From the NCBI GenBank assembly GCA_028822125.1, contig JAPKEK010000069.1, positions 1 through 8,250 of the forward strand: a stretch of 8,250 nt of DNA, in the 5' to 3' direction. Each line of letters opens with the position of its first letter. The stretch's first letter is position 1. Shown here piece after piece: positions 1 through 7,223 of this stretch. This DNA is from Pseudomonadales bacterium. GTDB taxonomy: Bacteria; Pseudomonadota; Gammaproteobacteria; Pseudomonadales; Azotimanducaceae. The position numbers and the translations under genes were made by a program. The notes beneath the pieces are model-generated. The model did not search any database and was not told the DNA's origin. It saw nothing but the letters and a program-made list of their open reading frames with translations.

Positions 1-564
1 CCTGAACAGATCATTAATACAGATATCATCATTACTGCTACCGCCAGCAGTCAGCCCATTATAACCAAAGAGTCCGTTGAAGAAGCGCTGATCCGACGCA
101 AGCACAAGCCCATATTCATGGTCGACCTCGCCGTCCCACGGGACATCGAAGCTACCGTGGCTAACCTTAGGGACGCTTACCTGTACAGCCTTGACGACCT
201 GCAGGAGATGATCGAAGAAAACCTAGCCCATAGACTGGCTGCCGCTGAGGAAGCAGAAAAGGTAGTACAAGCTTCATTGGCTCAGTTTCTAACTGAATTG
301 CGCAGCCGGGATGCCGTGAATACCCTGGTTTCGTTCCGCCAACAGATAGACTCGCTGAAAAACAATGAGCTGGAAAAAGCAATTTCGCGCCTACAACACG
401 GGGACTCTGCGCACCAAGTGCTGACTCAATTCGCAAATCAGTTTACTCAGAAACTGACCCACGGACCCAGCCTGCAGATCAAAAAGGCCGCTGCTGAAGG
501 TGAAATGGAATTAATCTCAGCCATCAACAAACTTTTCAATCTAGCCGGCAGGGATGAGCAATGA
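1..564 (+). CDS. hemA: Glutamyl-tRNA reductase, C-terminal part (5' end outside window)
   Basis: This enzyme reduces glutamyl-tRNA(Glu) to glutamate-1-semialdehyde with NADPH, the committed step of C5-pathway tetrapyrrole (heme) synthesis in the cytoplasm. The frame is open from base 1 with no stop, so the gene enters from the left; 187 codons plus TGA are visible. The ATG at 118 is internal, because family-typical sequence precedes it: a TATAS-like stretch ending the NADP-binding domain, then RRKHKP. The signature VDLAVPRDIE (about residues 41-50 of the visible part) and the YLYSLDDL segment follow. The remainder is the long helical C-terminal dimerisation domain, ending near an FNLAG sequence as in E. 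coli HemA. The active-site cysteine and tRNA-binding domain lie outside the window. The stop overlaps the prfA start by 4 nt (ATGA), suggesting co-transcription and translational coupling. Identification is confident. Confidence 0.96.
   Translation, partial: PEQIINTDIIITATASSQPIITKESVEEALIRRKHKPIFMVDLAVPRDIEATVANLRDAYLYSLDDLQEMIEENLAHRLAAAEEAEKVVQASLAQFLTELRSRDAVNTLVSFRQQIDSLKNNELEKAISRLQHGDSAHQVLTQFANQFTQKLTHGPSLQIKKAAAEGEMELISAINKLFNLAGRDEQ
550..554 (+). promoter_or_regulatory. Ribosome binding site of prfA
   Basis: AGGGA lies 6 nt upstream of the prfA ATG and is embedded in the last codons of hemA. It supports the 561 start and coupled translation of the two genes. Confidence 0.6.
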
Positions 565-1661
565 AAGCATCACTGAAAACCAAATTAAATCAAGTGGTCG
601 AACGCTTCGAAGAATTATCGGCTCTATTGAGTGATTCTGAAATCATAGTAAACCAGGATCGTTTCAGGGCTTACTCAAAAGAATACTCTGAAATTGAATC
701 AGTCGTGCAAAACTACCAGGACTACCAGAAAACGGAAATATTGATCACTGAAGCGGAACTCATGCTAGCAGATGAAGATCCTGATATCCGTCAGATGGCC
801 CAGGAAGAATTAGCTGAACTGGAACCCCGCCTCAGTGATCTTGGCCAGCAACTGCAAATCCGACTTCTACCCAAAGACCCCAACGACGGTAATAATATTT
901 TCCTTGAAATCAGGGCTGGAACAGGCGGTGATGAGGCTGCCATTTTTGCCGGTGACCTACTCAAAATGTACTTGCGTTACGCCGAGAGCATGAACTGGCA
1001 GGTTGAAATCCTCAATGAACGGGAAGGAGAACATGGTGGCTATAAAGAAGTCATCGCCAGAATTGAAGGCAAGCAGGTATACGGCAACCTGAAATTTGAA
1101 TCTGGTGCTCATCGCGTACAACGTGTACCGCAGACCGAATCCCAGGGTAGAATTCATACGTCAGCGTGTACCGTTGCAGTGCTTCCTGAAATCAACGATA
1201 TAGATGCCATAGAGATAGAAAAGAGCGACCTTCGAGTCGATACTTATCGGGCCAGCGGTGCTGGCGGTCAGCACGTTAATAAGACAGATTCGGCCGTACG
1301 ACTAACTCATCTACCCAGCGGACTGGTGGTCGAATGCCAGGATGAAAGATCACAGCACAAGAATAAGGCCAGAGCCATGAGCCTGCTGCAGGCAAGGTTG
1401 CTAGATAAAGCTCAATCAGAGCAATTCCAGGAGCAGGCCAAAAGAAGAAAAATTCAGGTCGGCAGCGGCGATCGTTCTGAGAAGATCAGAACTTATAATT
1501 TCCCCGATGGCAGAGTCACAGATCATCGTATCAACCTAACGCTACATCGACTCTCGCAAATCATGGCAGGCGAATTAAACAGCATTGTTGATCAATTGCT
1601 GCAGGAGTATCAAGCAGATCAGTTGAATTCCCTGGGACTGGATAACGAGGCTAATGTCTGA
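561..1661 (+). CDS. prfA: Peptide chain release factor 1
   Basis: RF1 recognises UAA and UAG stop codons in the ribosomal A site and triggers hydrolysis of peptidyl-tRNA. The 366-residue product is close to the usual length (E. coli 360). An N-terminal helical domain (about 1-100) is followed by the core starting near RAGTGGDEA (118-126). The stop-codon recognition tripeptide of RF1 type, PxT, is PQT at 190-192 (PAT in E. coli), inside RVPQTESQGRIHTSACTVAV. The catalytic GGQ is at 235-237 in GAGGQHVNKTDSA. The RF1-typical GSGDRSEKIRTYNFP block begins at 301. PxT rather than SPF separates it from RF2. The ATG overlaps the hemA stop and has a good ribosome site. The downstream neighbour prmC methylates the GGQ glutamine (Q237 here). 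Nothing is truncated or missing. Confidence 0.98.
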   Translation: MKASLKTKLNQVVERFEELSALLSDSEIIVNQDRFRAYSKEYSEIESVVQNYQDYQKTEILITEAELMLADEDPDIRQMAQEELAELEPRLSDLGQQLQIRLLPKDPNDGNNIFLEIRAGTGGDEAAIFAGDLLKMYLRYAESMNWQVEILNEREGEHGGYKEVIARIEGKQVYGNLKFESGAHRVQRVPQTESQGRIHTSACTVAVLPEINDIDAIEIEKSDLRVDTYRASGAGGQHVNKTDSAVRLTHLPSGLVVECQDERSQHKNKARAMSLLQARLLDKAQSEQFQEQAKRRKIQVGSGDRSEKIRTYNFPDGRVTDHRINLTLHRLSQIMAGELNSIVDQLLQEYQADQLNSLGLDNEANV

Positions 1662-2475
1662 ATCCATACAGACATTAATTAATTCAAGCAGGGAACTATT
1701 GCCAGCTTCGGACTCACCAAGAATTGACTGCGAACTATTGCTTTGCCTGTGCCTCGGGCAGAATCGTGCCCAGTTGATTGCTCGAAGCGACCAGATACTA
1801 ACAACAAGGCAATACAAACAACTCTGCAGCCTTTTGAAAAGAAGACAGGAAGGCGAGCCCATAGCCTACATTCTGGGTTTTCAGGAATTCTGTGGAAGGT
1901 CTTTCATGGTTGACAGGCATACCCTTATCCCGCGCCCGGATACAGAGTTGTTAGTCGAAATCATCCTGGATCGATTTGACCCTAGCCCTAGGAAAATAAT
2001 AGATCTTGGTACAGGCTCCGGGGCTCTTGCAGTGACTATTAAACAGGAACGCTGCAACTGGCAGGTACTCGCAACTGACATCAGTGCGGCAACTCTTAAC
2101 ATGGCAAAACAGAATGCGCCGATAAATGCCTCCATCCAGTTCCTTCAGGGAAACTGGCTTGATTGTATTGACCACGCCTGTATCGACTTAATTGTGGCAA
2201 ACCCACCGTACATTGCCAGTACAGACCCCCATCTAACCAAGCTTCGATTTGAACCCAGAAATGCGCTAGTGTCTGCAGGTAATGGCCTGCGGGACCTGGC
2301 GACAATCATAGAGCAGTCGGTCCGGGTGCTATCAGCCGGTGGTAGCCTGCTCTTAGAACACGGCTACAGCCAGCAGGCGGAAGTCGAAAACTTTATGAAA
2401 GCGGCTGGCTATGTAACCGAGAAGTTTAATGATCTCAATGACCAGCCCCGAGCAATGATCGGATACAGGGAATAA
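1654..2475 (+). CDS. prmC: Release factor glutamine N5-methyltransferase
   Basis: PrmC (formerly HemK) uses S-adenosylmethionine to methylate the glutamine of the GGQ motif in RF1 and RF2, which increases termination efficiency. The product is 273 residues, close to the E. coli length of 277. A helical N-terminal substrate-binding domain (about 1-90) carries the family block GEPIAYILG (67-75) and the linker LIPRPDTE (91-98). The Rossmann methyltransferase fold starts with the SAM-binding loop DLGTGSG (117-123) and carries the catalytic NPPY at 183-186, which holds the target glutamine amide. The late block LLLEHGYSQ (232-240) is also family-typical. The ATG overlaps the end of prfA by 8 nt; GAGG at 1647-1650 sits only 3 nt before it, a short spacing, so coupling to prfA translation is likely. 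The prfA-prmC pairing is common in bacteria and fits the enzyme's substrate. Confidence 0.97.
   Translation: MSESIQTLINSSRELLPASDSPRIDCELLLCLCLGQNRAQLIARSDQILTTRQYKQLCSLLKRRQEGEPIAYILGFQEFCGRSFMVDRHTLIPRPDTELLVEIILDRFDPSPRKIIDLGTGSGALAVTIKQERCNWQVLATDISAATLNMAKQNAPINASIQFLQGNWLDCIDHACIDLIVANPPYIASTDPHLTKLRFEPRNALVSAGNGLRDLATIIEQSVRVLSAGGSLLLEHGYSQQAEVENFMKAAGYVTEKFNDLNDQPRAMIGYRE
2467..2471 (+). promoter_or_regulatory. Ribosome binding site fixing the TTG start of moeB
   Basis: AGGGA in the last codons of prmC is followed by 8 nt and then TTG at 2480. No in-frame ATG occurs before the conserved LLRYSRHI segment, so this site decides the start. Confidence 0.6.
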
Positions 2476-2479
2476 AACG

Positions 2480-3223
2480 TTGATAGACGATGAATTATTG
2501 CGGTACAGCCGACACATTCTTCTTCCTGAAATAGATGTGTCCGGCCAGGAAAAACTGTTAGCCGCTCATGTCGCTATAATCGGCATTGGTGGCTTGGGTA
2601 GCCCGGTTGCTCTATATCTGGCAAGCTCGGGTATCGGCAAGCTTTCCTTGATAGATTTCGACTCTGTGGACTTAAGCAACCTGCAAAGACAAATTATTCA
2701 CGATACCGATCACCTGGGTACCGCTAAAGTTTCATCGGCCCAGGGAAAATTGGCCGCGCTTAACCCTGGAACTTCTGTTCAGGTTTATGCCGAGAAACTT
2801 TCGGATTCAGAAATCAGCGCTGTGATCAAGGAAGTCGACGCAGTCGTGGACTGTACCGATAACTTCGCCACTCGTCTGACGATCAACCAGGCCTGTGTAC
2901 AACATCAGGTTCCGCTTGTTTCAGGAGCGGCTATTCGCATGGAAGGCCAGCTCATGGTTTACGATCCGAGCATAGCAAATGCGCCCTGTTATGCCTGCCT
3001 GTACCAAAATACGGCCGAACTGGACCTGAATTGCGCAACCACCGGTGTGGCAGCCCCACTGGTGGGCATAATAGGCAGTATGCAGGCCATGGAAACTTTG
3101 AAAATTCTCGTTGGTTTTGGTGAGCCAGCGACGGGGTCCCTGCTGATCTTTGATGCTGCCAACACGCAGTGGCAACGATTTCGGGTTACCAGGCGAGCAG
3201 ACTGTCCTGCCTGTGGAGACTAG
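2480..3223 (+). CDS. moeB: MoeB/ThiF/HesA-family sulfur-carrier adenylyltransferase, probably molybdopterin-synthase adenylyltransferase
   Basis: Enzymes of this E1-like family adenylate the C-terminal Gly-Gly of a small ubiquitin-fold sulfur carrier (MoaD in molybdopterin synthesis, ThiS in thiazole synthesis) so that sulfur can be loaded. The 247-residue length matches the family. The N-terminus LLRYSRHILLPEID is typical and includes the conserved arginine. The ATP loop GIGGLG is at 35-40, DFDSVDLSNLQRQ starts at 59, and DCTDN is at 124-128. Two CxxC pairs, C170/C173 and C242/C245, would bind structural zinc. C185 (LNCATTGV) aligns with the cysteine that is functional in ThiF. Translation starts at TTG. 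The gene follows prmC after 4 nt, as moeB does in Pseudomonas. No moaD or thiS is visible here, so MoeB rather than ThiF is inferred from context and similarity; one enzyme may serve both carriers. Confidence 0.88.
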   Translation: MIDDELLRYSRHILLPEIDVSGQEKLLAAHVAIIGIGGLGSPVALYLASSGIGKLSLIDFDSVDLSNLQRQIIHDTDHLGTAKVSSAQGKLAALNPGTSVQVYAEKLSDSEISAVIKEVDAVVDCTDNFATRLTINQACVQHQVPLVSGAAIRMEGQLMVYDPSIANAPCYACLYQNTAELDLNCATTGVAAPLVGIIGSMQAMETLKILVGFGEPATGSLLIFDAANTQWQRFRVTRRADCPACGD

Positions 3224-3249
3224 AATTAGACCTGGTTGACCGGGTCAAG
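3224..3249. other. 26-bp gap between convergent operons
   Basis: This gap separates the stop codon of moeB (plus strand) from that of lipA (minus strand). It contains a short inverted repeat, TTGAC-CGG-GTCAA (3235-3247), that could form a 5-bp hairpin. There is no T-run on either side, so I cannot call it an intrinsic terminator. Transcription from both sides must end in or near here. Confidence 0.5.
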
Positions 3250-4209
3250 CTAGAACAATTCTCCGTTTGCCTGCAGGTCAGCATGATACGATGACCTCAC
3301 CAGCGGTCCGCTGGCTACGCTGGAAAACCCCAATTCTCTGGCCATTTCACCCAGTTGCAAAAATTCATCCGGATGAACAAACCTTGACACCGCCAGATGG
3401 TCTTTACTCGGCTGAAGATATTGACCCAGTGTGAGCATGTCAACATTATGGTCGCGCAAATCGGTCATAACCGCCTCTACCTCAGAAATTTCCTCACCCA
3501 GCCCCAGCATCAGACCTGACTTGGTGGTGACCTCGGGTTGCAACTGCTTATATCGCTGCAGGAGTTGCAGGGACCAGGAATAATCGGCGCCCGGTCGGGC
3601 CTTTTTGTACAGTCGCGGCACAGTTTCAAGATTATGATTGAACACGTCGGGTGGTGTCTGCTCCAGAATATTCAGTGCAATATCCATTCGGCCCCTAAAA
3701 TCCGGCACTAACACTTCCAGACGAGTTTTCGGATTGGACTGACGAACAGCTCTTATACAGGCAGCAAAGTGGCTTGCACCGCTATCCTTCAAATCATCTC
3801 TATCCACCGATGTCACCACCACGTAATTTAGCTTCATCTCCTGCACTGCCGCTGCCAACTGCTGCGGTTCATCTGGATCAAGCGGATTGGGTTTACCATG
3901 CGCCACATCGCAGAAAGGACACCGCCTGGTACAAATTTCCCCCATGATCATGAAAGTTGCCGTGCCGTGAGCGAAACACTCAGAAAGATTGGGGCAGCTA
4001 GCCTCCTCACACACTGAAGCTAGCTGACGCTTACGCAATATGGCCTTGATCCGCGCCACCTTCGGATCGGCGCTAATCCTGATGCGCAGCCAGTCAGGTT
4101 TTCTCTGGGTCACTGTCGACGGCACGACTTTTACCGGTATTCTACGGACCTTATCTGCGCCTCGAAGTTTTTCACCCTGAATCAGACGATTTCTATCTTT
4201 AGAACCCAT
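3250..4209 (-). CDS. lipA: Lipoyl synthase (radical SAM)
   Basis: LipA inserts two sulfur atoms into octanoyl groups already attached to lipoyl-domain proteins such as pyruvate and 2-oxoglutarate dehydrogenase, completing the cofactor. The protein is 319 residues from this start (E. coli 321). The auxiliary [4Fe-4S] cluster ligands CxxxxCxxxxxC are at C67, C72 and C78. The radical SAM CxxxCxxC is at C93, C97 and C100 (CTRRCPFC). All are shifted by one from the E. coli positions. The conserved RSSY, whose serine ligates the auxiliary cluster, is near 305-308. The frame stays open to an ATG at 4269, but 4209 is preferred: it has GGAGG 9 nt upstream, gives the family length, and reduces overlap with lipB from 71 to 11 nt. 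Last gene of the minus-strand cluster, directly after the enzyme that makes its substrate. Confidence 0.97.
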   Translation of the reverse strand: MGSKDRNRLIQGEKLRGADKVRRIPVKVVPSTVTQRKPDWLRIRISADPKVARIKAILRKRQLASVCEEASCPNLSECFAHGTATFMIMGEICTRRCPFCDVAHGKPNPLDPDEPQQLAAAVQEMKLNYVVVTSVDRDDLKDSGASHFAACIRAVRQSNPKTRLEVLVPDFRGRMDIALNILEQTPPDVFNHNLETVPRLYKKARPGADYSWSLQLLQRYKQLQPEVTTKSGLMLGLGEEISEVEAVMTDLRDHNVDMLTLGQYLQPSKDHLAVSRFVHPDEFLQLGEMARELGFSSVASGPLVRSSYHADLQANGELF

Positions 4210-4867
4210 GGCACCAATCCTCCGGCGTTCTATGCCGATAAGCAAATTGCTGCAGAAGTCGTTGTGCAAGGTCCTGTTTCAAATCTGCCATAGCAATCTC
4301 AACTCCCAAACCATATAAATCCTGTATGACTAATCCTGGGAAACCACAGGGGTCAATACGTGAATACGGCTCAAGATCCATTTTAACATTCAAGCTCAGA
4401 CCATGATAAGCACAACTGCGGCTTACTCTGAGCCCCAGAGAGCAGACTTTCGCACCTGCAACGTAAACCCCTGGCGCTGATTTTTTCGCCTCAGCAGGCA
4501 AACCATAAGAGCCTAGCAGGCCAATCACTGCCGACTCAATACCATCGATCACCTGGCGGACACCAAGCCCCTTTCTCTTTAAATCAAATAAAAGATAAAC
4601 CACCAGCTGACCGGGCCCATGATAAGTCACCTGGCCGCCGCGATCAGACTGAACTACAGGGATATCGCCAGGTGCCAGTATATGCTGCTGCCTGCTATTC
4701 TGACCCAGCGAAAATACGGAGTCGTGTTCCAGCATCCAGAGCTCATCCACACTACTTTCAGTTCTTTGCCGCGTAAAATTCTTCTGTCGCATCAGGGTAT
4801 CGGCGTAATCCAAGCAATTGAGATCACGGATCACTACAGTTTCCATCAAGGGAGTTTTCACCGTCAT
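4199..4867 (-). CDS. lipB: Octanoyl-[acyl carrier protein]:protein N-octanoyltransferase
   Basis: LipB moves octanoyl from acyl carrier protein to the lysine of lipoyl domains via a thioester on its own cysteine; LipA then sulfurates the product. The 222-residue protein (E. coli 213) carries the signature RGGQVTYHGPGQLV (76-89). The catalytic lysine is K140 in GAKVCSLGLRV and the acyl-binding cysteine is C174 in IDPCGFPG, corresponding to K135 and C169 of E. coli. The ATG at 4867 is 3 nt after the ybeD stop but has no good Shine-Dalgarno sequence. The in-frame ATG at 4846 would give 215 residues, closer to the E. coli N-terminus, so the start is uncertain by 7 codons. The 3' end overlaps lipA by 11 nt, implying coupled expression. 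All catalytic residues are present. Confidence 0.96.
   Translation of the reverse strand: MTVKTPLMETVVIRDLNCLDYADTLMRQKNFTRQRTESSVDELWMLEHDSVFSLGQNSRQQHILAPGDIPVVQSDRGGQVTYHGPGQLVVYLLFDLKRKGLGVRQVIDGIESAVIGLLGSYGLPAEAKKSAPGVYVAGAKVCSLGLRVSRSCAYHGLSLNVKMDLEPYSRIDPCGFPGLVIQDLYGLGVEIAMADLKQDLAQRLLQQFAYRHRTPEDWCHGF
4219..4223 (-). promoter_or_regulatory. Ribosome binding site fixing the lipA start
   Basis: On the minus strand GGAGG lies 9 nt before the ATG at 4209, within the 3' end of lipB. It is the clearest ribosome site in the minus-strand cluster and favours the internal lipA start over the one at 4269. Confidence 0.7.
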
Positions 4868-4870
4868 AAG

Positions 4871-5134
4871 CTACAGGACCATTCGCACCGCTTTCAACTG
4901 CTTCAAATCAACAAACATTAATTTTATCTGCTGTTCACTCAGGGCCCAGAAATTGATAGTTAAAGCTTCATACTTACCATGCCGGCTCGGTCGCAATGAG
5001 GAATTAGCCAAATTACAATTGGTATCATAACGATTGACAATATTCAGTACCTGAGCTGCAAAACAGGGTGAAGCCTCACCGATAATCTTTATTGGGTAGT
5101 CGCAGGGGAATTCGATTTTTGGCGGTTCATCCAT
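4871..5134 (-). CDS. ybeD: YbeD/DUF493 family small protein
   Basis: This is an 87-residue protein, the same size as E. coli YbeD. The sequence matches the family along its length: an FPCDYPIKIIG N-terminus, the central SxxGKYEALTI strand (about 51-60), and the diagnostic VRMVL C-terminus (83-87). The family has a small alpha-beta fold resembling ACT-type regulatory domains. Its role is not established; location between dacA and lipB is conserved in gammaproteobacteria and suggests a link to lipoate synthesis or its control, but that is inference. It starts 6 nt after the dacA stop and ends 3 nt before the lipB start. No convincing ribosome site is visible, so translation probably depends on ribosomes arriving from dacA. 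Confidence 0.92.
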   Translation of the reverse strand: MDEPPKIEFPCDYPIKIIGEASPCFAAQVLNIVNRYDTNCNLANSSLRPSRHGKYEALTINFWALSEQQIKLMFVDLKQLKAVRMVL

Positions 5135-5140
5135 AGAAAA

Positions 5141-6301
5141 CTACAGGGCCGATGTATTGCCGGAAATCAATTCCGTAAAAATTAATGTTAGTTCGTCCCA
5201 AATCCAACCAAAAAAGCCTGCTTCTGCAACATCATTGAGCGCCAATACCCGCATTTCTGAAAGAATTTCACCCTCTAAAGTTAATGTCAGCGTCCCTAAC
5301 GCCTGACCCCGCGTCAATGGCGCCTTGATAATCGGATCCACCTCAATACTGGCCATAAGCTGATCGCGCTGTCCGCGTGGAATTGTGATTGCCAAGTCCT
5401 CTTCAATACCCAGTTGAATAGATTCGTGAAGACCTCCCCAGACTCTCACTTTACGTAAGTTGTCCTGAGCCTTGTACAAAGAAACGGTTTCGTAGAATCG
5501 AAACCCGTAGGTCAGTAACTTCTGCGTTTCACTGGCCCTGATTCGTTCCGAGGCAGCCCCCATGACAACCGATATCAATCTCATGCCTTTCTGCTGCGAA
5601 GAAGCCACCAGACAATAGCCGGCAGCGTTGGTATGGCCTGTCTTGACACCATCAACAGTCTCATTCCTGAACAACAGGGAATTCCGGTTAGCCTGCCTGA
5701 TATCATTATAAGTGAAGTACTTTTCCTGATAAGTCTTATAGTGTTCCGGATAGCGCTGAATGAGCGCTGATGTCAATGTCGCCAGATCAGCTGCTGTTGT
5801 GTAGTGTGCTTCATCGGGCAACCCAGTTGCGTTCTTAAACTGGCTATTAGGCATCCCTAACCCTTCGGCTTGCTGGCTCATCATCTCAGCAAATGTTTGT
5901 TCACTACCGGCAATAAATTCAGCCATTGCCACACTTGCATCATTTCCGGATTGAATAATAATGCCTCGTAGCAGATCCTCCACTGAAACATGGGTACCTT
6001 CCTGTATGAACATTCTGGAGCCTTCCATCCTCCAGGCATTAACGCTCACCGGGACTAAATCACTCAGACTGATCCTACCCTGCTTGATCTCTGAGGCTAT
6101 TACATAGCTGGTCATTATTTTCGTCAGGCTGGCAGGAGGTAATCTCACCTGGGCATTATGTTCAGCAAGAATCTTCCCGGTGGTCGAATCAATAAGAATA
6201 TAGCTTTCAACCGCTAACTGGGGTGCTGACGGAATAATCACCGACGCTGCTGTGGATTCGAGCGACCAAAACATAAGCGTTAGAAGTGCTATTTTTAACA
6301 T
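5141..6301 (-). CDS. dacA: Serine-type D-Ala-D-Ala carboxypeptidase, PBP5/6 family
   Basis: This periplasmic enzyme removes the terminal D-alanine from peptidoglycan pentapeptides, limiting cross-linking. The 386-residue protein (E. coli PBP5 403) begins with a signal peptide (about 1-19, cleavage near AAS) before the mature start around SVIIPSAPQL. The three penicillin-binding motifs are complete: SLTK at 58-61 with the nucleophile S58, SGN at 118-120, and KTG at 220-222 (KTGHTNAAGYC). After the transpeptidase-like domain comes the beta-rich PBP5 C-terminal domain, including the TIPRGQ and AGFFGWIWDEL segments. The last about 25 residues look like the amphipathic helix that anchors these enzymes to the outer face of the inner membrane. 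GGAAG lies 9 nt before the ATG. It shares a minus-strand cluster with two other wall enzymes. dacC would be an equally acceptable name. Confidence 0.96.
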   Translation of the reverse strand: MLKIALLTLMFWSLESTAASVIIPSAPQLAVESYILIDSTTGKILAEHNAQVRLPPASLTKIMTSYVIASEIKQGRISLSDLVPVSVNAWRMEGSRMFIQEGTHVSVEDLLRGIIIQSGNDASVAMAEFIAGSEQTFAEMMSQQAEGLGMPNSQFKNATGLPDEAHYTTAADLATLTSALIQRYPEHYKTYQEKYFTYNDIRQANRNSLLFRNETVDGVKTGHTNAAGYCLVASSQQKGMRLISVVMGAASERIRASETQKLLTYGFRFYETVSLYKAQDNLRKVRVWGGLHESIQLGIEEDLAITIPRGQRDQLMASIEVDPIIKAPLTRGQALGTLTLTLEGEILSEMRVLALNDVAEAGFFGWIWDELTLIFTELISGNTSAL

Positions 6302-6353
6302 TTTTATTATCTTCCAGGTATCGGCTTATTCTAACTCGAGTTCCTTTATGCTG
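6302..6353 (-). other. 52-bp rlpA-dacA spacer with a 10-bp palindrome
   Basis: This is the longest non-coding gap in the window. It holds the dacA ribosome site (GGAAG, 6311-6315) and a perfect palindrome AACTCGAGTT at 6333-6342. A TAGAAT resembling a -10 box follows the palindrome on the minus strand, but I see no good -35 partner. A separate dacA promoter is possible but not supported; read-through from rlpA is the simpler view. Confidence 0.35.
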
Positions 6354-7223
6354 CTAATGGATCTCGACCCTTATCGGTTTATCCAAACTTAATTCTGACA
6401 ATATCGAACTTATTCCTGATTCAACCGTTGCAGACTGAATAGGACCAATCCAGACCTTATTTATACCCAGAGAGTCCATTTCACTTTGCAATACCCTTAC
6501 CGGCACATCCAGCCCCTGGCTGACTAACAGGGTAGCCACCCGAGCCCGCAAACGGCTCGCGCTAACAGCCAGCTTAAACGCGCCAATCTGAAGATACAGA
6601 CTGGCCGTTACCTGCTCGGATGGATCAGGGACAATCCTGTCGGGATAGTTCAACGAATCCAGTGCCTCAATAACAACAGGGGCAGTCCCTTTACCGGAGA
6701 AACCGAGTTTAACCGCAGCGCTATAGGAAAGATCAATTAAACGATCATCATGGAAGGGGCCTCGATCGTTAACCCTGACATCAACTTTTTTACCATTATC
6801 CAGATTAGTCACCCGGGCCATCGTTGGCAACGGCAGCGTTTTGTGGGCTGCCGTAAGCTTATACATGTCATAAACTTCACCATTGGATGTCAGTCTTCCA
6901 TGAAATTTTTTGCCGTACCAGGATGCGACGCCAACCTCTACATAACCCTGACTTTGCTCCATAACCTCATAGGTATCTCCATAGACAACATAACGATGCT
7001 GCCTTGATCGTGCCTGCTGCTGTATTTTCGCACTGATGTCATTGGACGATGGTCCTAACGGACCGGCTGCAACTGGCGTCGACTCAGCAGGCAGTTCATC
7101 AACCACAGGCTCTGGTTGTATCATCACCCTTGATTGACTTGCTGAGCATGCTGTCAGCATCAGTATAGTGATAACCTGCACCGCTATTGATAAAGCATAC
7201 TCTCGCTGCAGTCGAGGCTTCAA
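6354..7223 (-). CDS. rlpA: RlpA-family septal-ring lipoprotein and lytic transglycosylase
   Basis: RlpA is an outer-membrane lipoprotein; in Pseudomonas aeruginosa it cleaves peptidoglycan strands lacking stem peptides and aids daughter-cell separation. The 289-residue product has a positively charged N-terminus and a lipobox LTAC at 23-26, making C26 the lipidation site. A Pro/Ser-rich linker (about 30-65) precedes the double-psi beta-barrel domain (about 93-190) with GVASWYG, the TAAHKTLPLPT block and VNDRGPFHDDRLIDLS. E116, H127 and D164 match the residues described as important in the P. aeruginosa protein. A C-terminal SPOR domain (about 205-289), which binds denuded glycan, begins at SLYLQIGAF. 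The start is TTG: an in-frame stop lies just upstream and the first internal ATG falls inside the signal sequence. The TTG overlaps the mltB TGA by 4 nt. Enzymatic activity is inferred from residue conservation only. Confidence 0.94.
   Translation of the reverse strand: MKPRLQREYALSIAVQVITILMLTACSASQSRVMIQPEPVVDELPAESTPVAAGPLGPSSNDISAKIQQQARSRQHRYVVYGDTYEVMEQSQGYVEVGVASWYGKKFHGRLTSNGEVYDMYKLTAAHKTLPLPTMARVTNLDNGKKVDVRVNDRGPFHDDRLIDLSYSAAVKLGFSGKGTAPVVIEALDSLNYPDRIVPDPSEQVTASLYLQIGAFKLAVSASRLRARVATLLVSQGLDVPVRVLQSEMDSLGINKVWIGPIQSATVESGISSILSELSLDKPIRVEIH

Noticed and set aside
118..564. A short independent gene starting at the ATG at 118
   Set aside because: The frame is open to base 1 and upstream codons encode typical HemA sequence, so the ATG is an internal methionine of hemA.
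3235..3247. TTGAC-CGG-GTCAA inverted repeat as an intrinsic terminator between moeB and lipA
   Set aside because: The stem is only 5 bp with a 3-nt loop, and no T-run follows on either strand.
6325..6350. Sigma-70 promoter for dacA (TAGAAT as -10)
   Set aside because: No hexamer resembling TTGACA occurs at suitable spacing; one partial box alone is not enough.
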